Below, in pieces: positions 1-9,068 of a stretch of 64,000 nt of DNA. The stretch's first letter is position 1; the number at the start of each line of letters is the position of its first letter. The notes under the pieces were generated by a model. It did no database searches. It saw nothing but the letters and a program-made list of their open reading frames with translations, and was not told the origin of the DNA. A program made the position numbers and the translations under genes. The DNA is from an uncultured Clostridia bacterium (lineage in GTDB: Bacteria; Bacillota; Clostridia; Christensenellales; UBA1242): NCBI GenBank assembly GCA_944349905.1, contig CALVNR010000002.1:1-64000 (forward strand). The letters are read 5' to 3'.

Positions 1-32
1 ATTGCAAAATGTTAACAAAAGGAAGTGAAAAA

Positions 33-368
33 ATGCAAAATAGATTTCTTCTTTTAACAGAAAAAAACAGAAGGGAACTTGAAAGTGCTTTGCCAGAAGA
101 AAATGCGACAAGAAAACTTGCCGATTATTTTCAAAATTTTTCAGATTCTACACGAATAAAAATTCTTACATGTCTTTCTATGATGAACATGTGTGTCAAT
201 GATTTATCAACAGTTTTGGGAATAAATCAAACTACAATTTCTCATCAATTAAAAACATTAAAAGACCAAAACATGGTTTCTTATAGAAGAGAAGGAAAAA
301 TCTTAGTTTATTATCTTACAAGCAGTTCTATAAACGATATTATGATGTATGCAGTGCAAGGGATATAA
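33..368 (+). CDS. ArsR/SmtB-family winged-helix transcriptional regulator
   Basis: Small helix-turn-helix protein of about 111 residues. The segment from DSTRIKILTCL through NDLSTVLGINQTTISHQLK to the wing (SYRREGKILVYYL) is the ArsR-type winged helix. The usual metal-site ELCVCDL segment is reduced to MNMCVNDL with one Cys, so metal sensing is doubtful. I chose ATG 33 rather than the in-frame ATG 9 because GGAAG (21-25) lies 7 nt before it. The promoter is outside the window. The target is unknown; the next gene has its own promoter. Confidence 0.8.
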   Translation: MQNRFLLLTEKNRRELESALPEENATRKLADYFQNFSDSTRIKILTCLSMMNMCVNDLSTVLGINQTTISHQLKTLKDQNMVSYRREGKILVYYLTSSSINDIMMYAVQGI

Positions 369-404
369 TGTATATAAAAAATAATTAATATAAAATTATA
401 TTAC

Positions 405-449
405 TTGACAAAATAGTGGTAATTTGTCATAATTTGTCTGAGGTAATAA
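405..449 (+). promoter_or_regulatory. SigA-type promoter with 10-nt leader
   Basis: TTGACA (405-410), 17-bp spacer, then CATAAT (428-433) with an upstream TGT extension. The predicted start at about 440 is the G of GAGG, so the leader is GAGGTAATAA followed directly by ATG 450. Confidence 0.7.
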
Positions 450-911
450 ATGAAAAGAATTTTTGAAAGGCTAAATGAAATGAGTTTTGTTTTGCCACAA
501 GGATACCAAGTTTCAACAGATAAATATAATTTGCCAAATGGCCAAGGTTTTATCAACACTGAAAATTATATTTCCAAAAATGGTGATGTAGTTTCTTTTT
601 TTGAAATTTATAGAAATACTGATGAATTTTTTGAAAGTTATGAAGAAGTTTATAAAGATAAGGCATATGCAAAAAATACAACAATAGAAAAAAGTTTCAA
701 ATTGCGTTTAGGTGATTATGTTTTTCCTGTATATATTATCAAGCTGGACGGCAAAAAAGTGGTATATACAGCACAAGTTTTTATTGATTGTGGAGATTGT
801 TTAGGATGTTTAATGTTTAAAATAGACAATCTTGCAGACGAAGTCAAAGAATTTATTGGAAAAAACAAAATATTTCAAGATGTTGTTGAACTTTTAAGGA
901 GTGTGGAGTAA
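450..911 (+). CDS. Conserved hypothetical protein, 153 aa
   Basis: I do not recognise the family. It is a soluble alpha/beta-looking protein with no signal peptide or membrane segment, with aromatic-rich strands and a C-DCLGC cysteine cluster near residue 115. The start ATG 450 has GAGG 6 nt upstream. Its stop overlaps the queH start by one base (TAATG at 909-913), so the two are almost certainly one transcript and translationally coupled. A link to queuosine synthesis is only guilt by association. Confidence 0.7.
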   Translation: MKRIFERLNEMSFVLPQGYQVSTDKYNLPNGQGFINTENYISKNGDVVSFFEIYRNTDEFFESYEEVYKDKAYAKNTTIEKSFKLRLGDYVFPVYIIKLDGKKVVYTAQVFIDCGDCLGCLMFKIDNLADEVKEFIGKNKIFQDVVELLRSVE

Positions 912-1450
912 TGAAAAAGAAGATGTTGTTGCACTCTTGTTGTGGACCTTGTTCAACGCAAGTTATTGATTTTTTGAAAAATGATTATGATATCACAATT
1001 TTTTATTGTAATCCAAATATAGATACAGAAGAAGAATATTTGCATAGGCTTAATGAACAAAAACGCTATTGCAAAATAGTTGGAATAGAAGTAATAGAAG
1101 ACAATTATTGTCCAAACGAATTTTTGGATAAAGTCAAAGGTCTTGAAAATGAAAGAGAGGGCGGGGCAAGATGTGCTGTTTGTTTTAAAATAAGACTATT
1201 GAAAACAGCTTTAAAAGCAAAAGAGCTAGGCTTTGATTGTTTTGGCACTACATTAACAGTTTCTCCACATAAAAATGCAGATATTATAAATGCTATTGGA
1301 AAAAGTATTAACCATGATTATGATATAGAATTTGTTGAAGGAAATTATAAAAAACAAGACGGATATAAAAAAAGTATAGAATTTTCAAAAAAATATAACC
1401 TTTATAGACAAAATTATTGTGGTTGTAAGTTTTCAAAAAGAGAACAATAA
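911..1450 (+). CDS. queH: Epoxyqueuosine reductase QueH
   Basis: Catalyses the last step of queuosine biosynthesis, reducing epoxyqueuosine to queuosine in tRNA, as the non-orthologous alternative to QueG. The family (DUF208) cysteine signatures are all visible: HSCCGPCS at residues 8-15, NPNIDTEEEYLHR, the RCAVCFKIRL block near residue 97, and the C-terminal YCGCKFS. The length of 179 residues is normal. It is the second gene of a coupled pair. The Cys pairs bind iron-sulfur/iron centres in studied members. Confidence 0.92.
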   Translation: MKKKMLLHSCCGPCSTQVIDFLKNDYDITIFYCNPNIDTEEEYLHRLNEQKRYCKIVGIEVIEDNYCPNEFLDKVKGLENEREGGARCAVCFKIRLLKTALKAKELGFDCFGTTLTVSPHKNADIINAIGKSINHDYDIEFVEGNYKKQDGYKKSIEFSKKYNLYRQNYCGCKFSKREQ

Positions 1451-1473
1451 AAAATAAATATTAAAAAATTGTT

Positions 1474-1521
1474 TTGTAATAATATAAAAATTGTGTAAAA
1501 TATTGCGAAAGGGTAAAAAAA
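1474..1521 (+). promoter_or_regulatory. SigA-type promoter for signal peptidase gene
   Basis: TTGTAA (1474-1479), 16-bp spacer, TAAAAT (1496-1501). The predicted start at about 1508 falls on the AAAGGG Shine-Dalgarno, giving a leader of about 14 nt. Confidence 0.5.
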
Positions 1522-2367
1522 TTGCGTTTTCATTTTGACGAAGATAAAAAGTATTTATATTTTGAAGATGAAAGATGTGAAAAAGTGACAAAAAAATGTC
1601 TCAAAAGTGTTTTCATATTCTTTTTTATTTTATCTGTTATTGTTGCGTCTTTATATTGTTGGTTTTTCTCAAATTATTATTTTTTAACAGTAACTGGACG
1701 ATCAATGCAACCTACACTTAACATTGATATAACTTATCAATCAGATGCACAAGATTGTGTGATTGTTGACAAGTATGCAGAAATAGATTACGGCGATATT
1801 ATCATAATAAAAAATCCTGCAAATATCAATTCAGATAACACTATTATAAAAAGATTGCTTGCAAAAGAAGGCGATAAATTTTCTATTATAAAAATTGATG
1901 GATTATATCATTTGCTTAGAATTAAAAAGGGCTTTAATGATGTTGAAGTATTAGATGAATCAAGTTATATCAAAGGTTATGTTGATTGGAGCATAGGTAA
2001 AAGGTCCTACATTGATTATGACCAAAATGTAGTTTATGAAGCTGAATTCTATGAAAATTACATAGATAAATCAGGAAGATATTTTTCTTCAGATAGAGTA
2101 TCAGAAGTGGTTTATGATAATAAAATAATTTATTTCTATCAAATTGAAAAAAATGAAATTTTTTATTTAGGAGACAACAGAGCAAATAGTTCCGATGCTC
2201 GTTACTATGGACCAGTAACTACAGATATAGTTTTGGGAAAAGTAGTAAAAATTTGTTATAATGGCGCTTATTCTGACTTTTTCTTTGTAAGAGGATTCTA
2301 CCAATTGAAAGGCCTTTTTGAGTATTTCTTGCCTAAACTTGTGAATTTATTTGCTTGGAAAGGTTAA
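1522..2367 (+). CDS. lepB: Signal peptidase I (S26 family), large variant
   Basis: Membrane serine protease that removes signal peptides from exported proteins. A single N-terminal membrane helix (about residues 28-50) precedes the catalytic Ser61 in GRSMQPTL. The catalytic Lys is K110 in IIKRLLAKEGD, and the box GDNRANSSDARYYGP lies near residue 220. At 281 residues it is well above the roughly 180 of Bacillus SipS; the extra length is an insertion between the Lys box and the GDN box (about residues 125-210). It starts with TTG, supported by GAAAGGG upstream; no in-frame ATG precedes the membrane helix. It may serve the many exported proteins in this window. Confidence 0.9.
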   Translation: MRFHFDEDKKYLYFEDERCEKVTKKCLKSVFIFFFILSVIVASLYCWFFSNYYFLTVTGRSMQPTLNIDITYQSDAQDCVIVDKYAEIDYGDIIIIKNPANINSDNTIIKRLLAKEGDKFSIIKIDGLYHLLRIKKGFNDVEVLDESSYIKGYVDWSIGKRSYIDYDQNVVYEAEFYENYIDKSGRYFSSDRVSEVVYDNKIIYFYQIEKNEIFYLGDNRANSSDARYYGPVTTDIVLGKVVKICYNGAYSDFFFVRGFYQLKGLFEYFLPKLVNLFAWKG

Positions 2368-2374
2368 TTTTGTT

Positions 2375-2402
2375 TTGTTTTTAGCTTGTTTTATGCTATT
2401 AT
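2375..2402 (+). promoter_or_regulatory. Extended -10 promoter of the HU gene
   Basis: TTGTTT (2375-2380), 16-bp spacer, and TGC-TATTAT (2394-2402), an extended -10. The predicted leader is about 38 nt, longer than most in this window. Confidence 0.55.
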
Positions 2403-2446
2403 ATAGGTAGGTTAAAGCCTAATAAAAATAAAAGGAGACATGATAA

Positions 2447-2719
2447 ATGAACAAACAACAATTTATCAAAGCATTCGCTGACAAAGCAAACTTTACACAA
2501 AAAGATGCTGGTATTGCTTTTGACGCTATGGCATCAACTATTGTAGATGCACTTAAAGAAGGAGAAAAAATTCAAATTGCTGGTTTCGGGACTTTTGAAT
2601 TGAAAAAACGTCCTGCAAGAGAAGGAATCAACCCATCAACAAAAGAAAAAGTTACTATTCCTGCTCAAAATGTTCCATCTTTTAAATTTGGAAACAGTTT
2701 CAAAGGCAACTTTAACTAA
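2447..2719 (+). CDS. hup: HU-family nucleoid DNA-binding protein
   Basis: Histone-like dimeric DNA-bending protein of the expected 90 residues. It begins MNKQQFIKAFADKA and carries GFGTFELKKRPAREGINPSTKE, the DNA-embracing beta arm, and the C-terminal PSFKFGNSFK. The Shine-Dalgarno AAAGGAG precedes ATG 2447. It is a single-gene unit with its own promoter and a strong terminator. Confidence 0.96.
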   Translation: MNKQQFIKAFADKANFTQKDAGIAFDAMASTIVDALKEGEKIQIAGFGTFELKKRPAREGINPSTKEKVTIPAQNVPSFKFGNSFKGNFN

Positions 2720-2735
2720 TATTAATAAAAAAAAT

Positions 2736-2765
2736 GCTCGCAAATTCATGCGAGCTTTTTTTTGT
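2736..2765 (+). terminator. Rho-independent terminator after hup
   Basis: Perfect 7-bp stem GCTCGCA (2736-2742)/TGCGAGC (2749-2755) with a 6-nt loop, followed by a run of nine T. Confidence 0.93.
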
Positions 2766-2774
2766 TTTGTTTTT

Positions 2775-2805
2775 TACATATTTTGACTTTTTTTTAGACA
2801 TACTA
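2775..2805 (+). promoter_or_regulatory. Candidate SigG (forespore) promoter of the ger operon
   Basis: TACATA (2775-2780), 18-bp spacer, CATACTA (2799-2805). The -10 equals the SigF/SigG consensus and the -35 matches TGMATA at 5 of 6 positions. The predicted start (about 2812) lies on the Shine-Dalgarno AAAGGTGAG, giving a leader of about 10 nt. No SigA promoter with normal spacing was seen. Confidence 0.7.
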
Positions 2806-2821
2806 TCCTAAAAGGTGAGAT

Positions 2822-4249
2822 ATGATTCAAAATAAAGTTGAAAAAATTATTGAAAAATATAAAATTGAATTTCATAATAGTAATGATTTTGCCAGCAGAA
2901 TTTTTAATAAAGGAGAGCAAATGGTTGGTATGCTTTTTTTGAAAAGCATGACAAATCCAGAATTATTTTCACAAACAATTTATATGCCACTTCAACAATG
3001 TAATGAAAAAATTGATGAAAAAACATTATGTGAAAAAATTTTAAAAAATAATAGTATTGAAATAATTGAGGAAAAAAACATAATAACCAATATTTTAGAT
3101 GGTAAAGTGGTTATTTTTTCAGATTCCTTTCAGGGAATTGTGTCTGTGGACGTTTTGACTTTTCCTTCCCGTGCACCAACAGAACCACCAACTTCACCTG
3201 TTATACAGGGGCCAAGAGAGGGATTTGTTGAAGATTTTAAAACAAATCTTACATTGCTAAGAAGAAGAATTCACTCAAAAGACCTAGTGTTCAAAAGTGT
3301 TTTTGTTGGAAATAAAACTAACACCAAAGTTATAATATCATACATTGATGGCGTAGCAAATAAAAAGGTTGTTGAAGAAGTTGAAAGAAAAATAAATGCT
3401 ATAAAAATTGATGGGGTTGTTGATTCATATTACATATTGTCTTTTCTTGAGAAACGACCAAATTCTTTGTTTAAGCAAATAGGTAATACTGAAAAACCTG
3501 ATATTGTTGCTTCAAAAATGCTTGAAGGCAAAGTTGCAATTATTGTTGACAACTCTCCAATTGTTTTAACAGTACCTTTTATTTTAATGGAAGATTTACA
3601 ATCTAGCAATGATTATTATACCAATCATCATTATTCTTCTTTGGTAAGAGTTATAAGAATTTTGGGACTAATGATTGCAATTATTGCTCCCGGCTTTTAT
3701 CTTGCGTTGCAATTATTTCATTATAATGTCTTGCCACTAAATTTTTTAATTACTATTGCCGATACCACACAAGGCCTTCCTTTTACTCCATTTTTGGAAA
3801 TTTTATTTATCTTTTTATTGTTTCAAATTTTGTATGAAGTTAGTTTGCGTCTGCCTAGTTATTTGGGACTTGCAACAAGTGTTGTTGGCGCTTTGATTTT
3901 GGGTGATACCGGTGTTAAAGCTGGACTAATTTCTCCGCCAGGGGTTATTATTACAGCTCTTGCAAAGATTGCACTTTATACTGTTCCAGAACAACAATCT
4001 CAAATAACTGTTTTGCAGGTGATATTTATCATTTTAGGGGGTTCACTTGGTATTCTTGGGATTGTTACTGGTTTGGTTTTTGTTGTAAATTATTTAAACA
4101 CATTAGACGACTTTTCTACGCCATATCTTGCACCTTATGCACCAAGAATAGCAAATGATTTACAAGATGGATTAATCAAACACTCTATCAATGACATGAA
4201 AACTTTGCCTAAGTCATTTCCAAATAATCATAAAGAGAGGTCAAAATGA
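2822..4249 (+). CDS. gerA: Spore germination protein, GerA-type A subunit
   Basis: Large subunit of a GerA-family nutrient germinant receptor in the inner spore membrane. The family block RAPTEPPTSPVIQGPREGF lies near residues 116-134, followed by NLTLLRRRIHS. A soluble N-terminal half of about 270 residues is followed by several membrane helices (about 275-440) and a short charged tail. The length of 475 residues is normal. The stop overlaps the start of the B subunit as ATGA (4246-4249), so the three ger genes form one coupled operon behind a candidate SigG promoter. Confidence 0.93.
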   Translation: MIQNKVEKIIEKYKIEFHNSNDFASRIFNKGEQMVGMLFLKSMTNPELFSQTIYMPLQQCNEKIDEKTLCEKILKNNSIEIIEEKNIITNILDGKVVIFSDSFQGIVSVDVLTFPSRAPTEPPTSPVIQGPREGFVEDFKTNLTLLRRRIHSKDLVFKSVFVGNKTNTKVIISYIDGVANKKVVEEVERKINAIKIDGVVDSYYILSFLEKRPNSLFKQIGNTEKPDIVASKMLEGKVAIIVDNSPIVLTVPFILMEDLQSSNDYYTNHHYSSLVRVIRILGLMIAIIAPGFYLALQLFHYNVLPLNFLITIADTTQGLPFTPFLEILFIFLLFQILYEVSLRLPSYLGLATSVVGALILGDTGVKAGLISPPGVIITALAKIALYTVPEQQSQITVLQVIFIILGGSLGILGIVTGLVFVVNYLNTLDDFSTPYLAPYAPRIANDLQDGLIKHSINDMKTLPKSFPNNHKERSK

Positions 4250-5334
4250 AAAGTATTAGTGCAAGACAGACAGGAATTATTTTATTTTTAACAATTTTAG
4301 CAAACAAAATTTTGCTTTTGCCTTCAATAATGTATGAAAAAACAAAGGCAGATTCTTTATTTGTTATGATGCTTCTTTTTGCTTTTGAACTCTTTATTTT
4401 ATGGATTTTTTTCTCTTTAAAAAACAAATATCCAAATTCAAGTTTAAAAGAATTGTTACAAAAAAGCGTTGGTGGAAAAATAGCTAAGGCTTTAATCTTT
4501 GTCTTTTTGATATTCTTTCTTTTTAAAACAATGTTGACATATTCTGTAATTTATGTTTATCTCAAAGATTTGGTTTATCAAGATGAATTTGGACTTTTGG
4601 CTATAATTTGTTTTATTCCTGTTGTAAATCATGGTGTTGTTTGTGGCTTGCGTGCAATGAGTAGAAGTTTTGAATTGTTTTTTTACTTGGTTCTTACTGG
4701 TGTTGTTTTTTGTCTTGTAATTGCATTCTTTACAAATATTTCAATTCCTTATTTTTTCCTTTCAAATCCAAAAGATATATTTAACACTTGTTTTACTCAT
4801 TTTTTTTCATTTGGGGATTATCTAATTTTGTTTATTTTTATGGATAAAATAAAGTTTGACAACCAAGGCAAAAAAACTATTTTAAAATTTGTTGGCTTGG
4901 GTATTACTATTGTGCTTGCAATTTTTTTGATATTTTATTGCAAATATCACGACACTGCCTTTATGCATAATAATGCTATTGCAGATTTACTAGTTTTTTC
5001 CGTTCAATTTAATGCAATAGGTAGACTTGATATAATAGCAATGGTTACAATTATGGCGCTTGGTCTATTTCAAATGGAAATTTTTCAATATGCTTTTTGT
5101 GAGAGTTTTGTTATGGTCTTTCCAAAATTGTCTTTAAAATATGCTATTGCGGTTTTTGATATTTTATTTTTTATAGTTTATTTTGTTTTGATTGGTAAAT
5201 ATGAGTTTATGATAATGGTTACAACCAATTATTTACCTTATTTTTCTATTTTAAGCAATTATATACTTCCGTCTATTATTTTTGCATTGTCCTACAAACA
5301 CAAAAAGGAGTTGAAGCATGAAAAAAGTGTATAA
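4246..5334 (+). CDS. gerB: Spore germination permease, GerB-type B subunit
   Basis: Integral membrane B subunit of the germinant receptor, related to amino acid/polyamine permeases and thought to bind the germinant. The 362 residues form about ten hydrophobic helices, starting with the family motif SARQTGIILFLTILANKILLLPS. It overlaps gerA by 4 nt and the following gerC by 17 nt. The start is the ATG within ATGA, preceded by AGAGG. Confidence 0.92.
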   Translation: MKSISARQTGIILFLTILANKILLLPSIMYEKTKADSLFVMMLLFAFELFILWIFFSLKNKYPNSSLKELLQKSVGGKIAKALIFVFLIFFLFKTMLTYSVIYVYLKDLVYQDEFGLLAIICFIPVVNHGVVCGLRAMSRSFELFFYLVLTGVVFCLVIAFFTNISIPYFFLSNPKDIFNTCFTHFFSFGDYLILFIFMDKIKFDNQGKKTILKFVGLGITIVLAIFLIFYCKYHDTAFMHNNAIADLLVFSVQFNAIGRLDIIAMVTIMALGLFQMEIFQYAFCESFVMVFPKLSLKYAIAVFDILFFIVYFVLIGKYEFMIMVTTNYLPYFSILSNYILPSIIFALSYKHKKELKHEKSV

Positions 5335-6622
5335 TTATTTTAAAAAAAATCCTTTTGTTTTAATTTTGGTGTTAATTTTAATATTTTTTACACCAAACTC
5401 TTTATTTTCTCCTGGGCAAAACAGAGAAAGAGCTATTGTTATAGCAATAGGACTTGATAAAATAGAAAATGAATATGAATTGTCATTGCTCACTTTTATT
5501 CCAACTCCAAATCAAGAATTTAAACAAACAAATTCTGTTGTTTCGGGAAAAGGTAATTCAATTTCAGAAGCAATATTTGATGCTCAATTGACTCTTGGAA
5601 AAGAAATTGGTCTGTCTCACGCAAAAACTACTGTTGTGAGCCAGTCTATGTTAAATCAAGATATATCTTCAAGTCTTGATTATCTTTCCAGAGTGGTGTC
5701 ATTGCCTGAAAACACTGTTTTTATATGCACAAATTCATCAGCTAAAGAATTATTAAAAGCAACAAATTCGTTGGAAGAAAATTTAGGTTTAAAGCTTGAC
5801 CAACTTATTTCATATAATGCCAACGATGTGTACGTAGCAGATACTTCTCTTGAAGCTTTTTATCAAGGATATTATAGTGTAGAAAAGTCTTCGTTGATAG
5901 GCTATATAGAGTATATTAAGCAAGATAATTCATCTTCTTCACAAGAAAATTCAGAGCAAGAAAGTCAAGCAAAAGCAGGTCAAGGCGAAAGCGAACAGGG
6001 CACAAAATCAATGTCACAGCAAAGCCAAACAGAACAATCAAGTGGTGAAAAAGAAAGAGGGCCAATCAATGGCCAAAGCCAGATATTAAACAATGGGCAA
6101 GCAGTACTTTTGAGAAAAGGTAAAATGGTTGCAAAACTTGATATTGACAATTTAAATAGTATTAATTTGCTTGATAACAAAAAATCACTAGAAAGCATAA
6201 AAATAACAGATGTAAACATTGAAGATGACAAAAATGTTGACATGGTTTTTATTGTAAAAAATAAAAACGTAAATATAAATACTTATTTTCAAAATAATTA
6301 CCCAATTTTTGTTGCAGATGTAAATTTAGGTTTAAAATTAACAGAAGTAGAAACAAGAGGGCAAGAAATAAAATCAAATACACAATTTACTGAAATTTCG
6401 CAAGAAATGGCTTTAAAAATTGAAAAGAAAATTAAAGAAGAATTTTATCAAACACTGCAAATTTTACGAGACAACAAGACTGATGTAATAAACGTTTATG
6501 ATTTGTTTTTCAGGCAAAATAGGAAAAAATTTGAAAAGTTTTATAACAATTTGCAAGACAAAGAAGATTATTTAAACAATATAACTTTCATGTTAAATTT
6601 GAGAATACAACCTGACGGTTAA
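5318..6622 (+). CDS. gerC: Ger(x)C-family germinant receptor C subunit lacking a lipobox
   Basis: C subunit of the receptor. The N-terminal block RERAIVIAIGLDKIENEYELS is the Ger(x)C hallmark and the C-terminal half keeps the family shape. Known GerC proteins are lipoproteins with a Cys just before this block; here the sequence is LFSPGQNRERAI and the only Cys lies far downstream, near residue 137, so anchoring must be through the uncleaved N-terminal helix (about residues 12-30). A Ser/Gln/Glu-rich linker fills about residues 205-250. AAGGAG precedes ATG 5318, inside gerB. Confidence 0.88.
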   Translation: MKKVYNYFKKNPFVLILVLILIFFTPNSLFSPGQNRERAIVIAIGLDKIENEYELSLLTFIPTPNQEFKQTNSVVSGKGNSISEAIFDAQLTLGKEIGLSHAKTTVVSQSMLNQDISSSLDYLSRVVSLPENTVFICTNSSAKELLKATNSLEENLGLKLDQLISYNANDVYVADTSLEAFYQGYYSVEKSSLIGYIEYIKQDNSSSSQENSEQESQAKAGQGESEQGTKSMSQQSQTEQSSGEKERGPINGQSQILNNGQAVLLRKGKMVAKLDIDNLNSINLLDNKKSLESIKITDVNIEDDKNVDMVFIVKNKNVNINTYFQNNYPIFVADVNLGLKLTEVETRGQEIKSNTQFTEISQEMALKIEKKIKEEFYQTLQILRDNKTDVINVYDLFFRQNRKKFEKFYNNLQDKEDYLNNITFMLNLRIQPDG

Positions 6623-6689
6623 AATTTTGTTGTAATATGTCTTATTGTAAAATAAATCAAAAAAAACTTTGAAAAATGCCATGTATTGT

Positions 6690-6718
6690 TTGTCTTAATT
6701 TTCGTTTTATGATAGAAT
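6690..6718 (+). promoter_or_regulatory. Extended -10 promoter of ftsH
   Basis: TTGTCT (6690-6695), 17-bp spacer, TAGAAT (6713-6718) preceded by TGA. The predicted start is about 6725, giving a 28-nt leader containing AGGAGG (6739-6744). Confidence 0.75.
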
Positions 6719-6752
6719 ACAATATGATTAAATCATATAGGAGGCAAAAAAA

Positions 6753-9056
6753 TTGAACGAACAAAACAATCAAAAACCAAAATTTAAGTACTCTTATTTG
6801 TTCTTATTGTTGGTTGCTCTTTTACTTATTATTTTGATTTTTACAAATACAGGATATTCAGGCGTATATCTTGGAAATGTTTCCCAAGTTGAACAACTTG
6901 TTGATGGAACTTATGTCAATGAAGTTACGGGGAAAACAGAACAGTTGCAATCTGTTTATTATAAAAATGGAAAAATTTATTTCTTAGTTGAAGGTTCAAG
7001 ATATGAAAATGCTTTCCCTGATTATAGCGATTATTATATGAACTATGAAGCTGGAGATGGCGTTCTTCAAAAAATTTTGCAGTATATTGATGAACATAAT
7101 GCTAAACCTACAACAGAAACAATAATACATTATGAAAAAGGTGTAGATGGAATTAATTTCTGGGATGTTATTTATCCAATCTTATACCTTGCATTTGGAA
7201 TTTTCATGGTTTGGATGATTTTTAGATTGATTAATTCATCCAACAAAGGTGCAATGTCTTTTGGAAAAAGCAAAGCAAGATCTTATGCAAACAATCCTGT
7301 TAAATTTTCTGATGTTGCAGGAACAGAAGAAGAAAAAGAAGAACTTGCTGAAATTGTTGAATTTTTAAAAAATCCAACAAAATTCACAGAACTTGGAGCT
7401 AGAATTCCAAAAGGTGTGCTTCTTGTAGGGCCTCCAGGAACTGGTAAAACTCTTCTTGCAAGAGCAGTTGCTGGTGAAGCAAATGTCCCATTTGTATTTA
7501 TAAGTGGTTCTGATTTTGTTGAAATGTTTGTCGGTGTTGGTGCTTCAAGAGTAAGAGATTTGTTTGACCAAGCAAAGAAAAACAAACCTTGTATTGTATT
7601 TATTGATGAAATTGATGCCGTTGGTAGACAAAGAGGTGCTGGACTTGGTGGTGGCAATGATGAAAGAGAACAAACTTTAAATCAACTTCTTGTTGAAATG
7701 GATGGTTTCCAACCTAATGAAGGAATCATTGTTCTTGCTGCAACAAATAGAAGTGATGTTCTTGACCCTGCATTGCTTAGACCTGGCAGATTTGATAGAC
7801 AAATATATGTTAATGTTCCAGATGTTAAAGGTAGAGAAGGAATTTTAAAAATTCATGCAAGAAACAAGCCTATTGATGAAAATGTAGATTTCAAAACTTT
7901 GGCAAAAATTACAGTTGGTTTTACTGGTGCTGATATTGAAAATATGCTTAATGAAGCTGCAATTTTGGCTGCTAGGGCAAATAGACCAAAAATTACGATG
8001 ACTGATATTCAAGAAGGTATAAATAAAGTTACTATGGGACCTCAGAAAAAAAGTAGGGTAGTAACTGAAAAAGATAAAAAAATTACTGCATATCATGAAT
8101 CTGGTCATGCAATTTTGGGAAAATTGTTGGAACATACAGATGAAATTCAAGAAGTTTCTATTATTCCTCGTGGTATGGCTGGTGGATATACAATGCAAAG
8201 ACCAGAAAATGATAATTCATTTATTTCTTACAATCATTTGATGGATGAAATAGCAATGTGCATGGGTGGTAGAATTGCAGAAGAAATTGTCTTTAAAGAC
8301 ATAACTACTGGTGCATCAAGTGATATTAATCAAGCAACAAGACTAGCTCATAAAATGGTTCACAACTGGGGAATGAGCAAAAACCTTGGGTTCTTGGGAC
8401 TTGAAAATAATCAGCAAGTTTTCATTGGTAGAGATTATCAAACTCGTTCTGATTTTTCAGAAAAACTTGCTGCCGAGGCTGATGATGAAATGAGACAAAT
8501 TTTGGATTATAATTACAAGCGTGCAAAAAAATTGTTGCTTGACAATCGCAAACTTTTAGACGAAATGGCAAAACTTTTGCTTAGTCATGAAACAATAAAT
8601 AAAGATGAAGTAGATTTGCTTGTTCAAGGTAAAACTGCTGATGAAGTGGCAAAAATCATGGACGAAAAAGATTTTGCTCAACGCAAAAAAGAAGAAGAAA
8701 CTCGCAAACAAATTGAAAAAGAAAGAAAAGCAAAAGCTATTGAAGCCAAAATTAAAGAAGGCGAAAAGTTGCTTGCAAGTGGAATAATAACGCAAGAAGA
8801 ATATGAAAAAATTAAGAAAACATACATGTCAGAGAAAACAACTGAGGAAAAGAAACCTGATGTGTTAGAAATTTCCAGCAAGGCAAAAACACTTGACAAA
8901 GTTGAAAATGATGTAGATAATAAAAAAGAAGAAAAAATCAATTCTGATAAAAAATCTACAAAGAGTAAAACTGCAACTGAACAAAAAAGCGAAAAAACAA
9001 AAAAAGAAGTTGCAAAAAAAGAAGCAAAAAAAGTTGATGATAAAAATAAAAAATAA
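6753..9056 (+). CDS. ftsH: ATP-dependent zinc metalloprotease FtsH
   Basis: Membrane-bound AAA+ protease for quality control of membrane and short-lived proteins. Two membrane helices (about 14-31 and 139-160) flank an extracytoplasmic domain. Walker A GPPGTGKT begins near residue 226, Walker B is [16 protein letters not shown], and the zinc site HESGH is at 448-452. At 767 residues it is longer than the usual 610-660, with a Lys/Glu-rich low-complexity tail from about residue 625. It starts with TTG, fixed by AGGAGG 8 nt upstream. The small membrane-protein gene 12 nt downstream is probably co-transcribed. Confidence 0.97.
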   Translation: MNEQNNQKPKFKYSYLFLLLVALLLIILIFTNTGYSGVYLGNVSQVEQLVDGTYVNEVTGKTEQLQSVYYKNGKIYFLVEGSRYENAFPDYSDYYMNYEAGDGVLQKILQYIDEHNAKPTTETIIHYEKGVDGINFWDVIYPILYLAFGIFMVWMIFRLINSSNKGAMSFGKSKARSYANNPVKFSDVAGTEEEKEELAEIVEFLKNPTKFTELGARIPKGVLLVGPPGTGKTLLARAVAGEANVPFVFISGSDFVEMFVGVGASRVRDLFDQAKKNKPCIVFIDEIDAVGRQRGAGLGGGNDEREQTLNQLLVEMDGFQPNEGIIVLAATNRSDVLDPALLRPGRFDRQIYVNVPDVKGREGILKIHARNKPIDENVDFKTLAKITVGFTGADIENMLNEAAILAARANRPKITMTDIQEGINKVTMGPQKKSRVVTEKDKKITAYHESGHAILGKLLEHTDEIQEVSIIPRGMAGGYTMQRPENDNSFISYNHLMDEIAMCMGGRIAEEIVFKDITTGASSDINQATRLAHKMVHNWGMSKNLGFLGLENNQQVFIGRDYQTRSDFSEKLAAEADDEMRQILDYNYKRAKKLLLDNRKLLDEMAKLLLSHETINKDEVDLLVQGKTADEVAKIMDEKDFAQRKKEEETRKQIEKERKAKAIEAKIKEGEKLLASGIITQEEYEKIKKTYMSEKTTEEKKPDVLEISSKAKTLDKVENDVDNKKEEKINSDKKSTKSKTATEQKSEKTKKEVAKKEAKKVDDKNKK

Positions 9057-9068
9057 TGAGAGGAAATA

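Noticed and set aside
2783..2806. SigA promoter TTGACT ... TACTAT before gerA
   Set aside because: The spacer would be only 12 bp; the SigG reading has correct spacing and better boxes.
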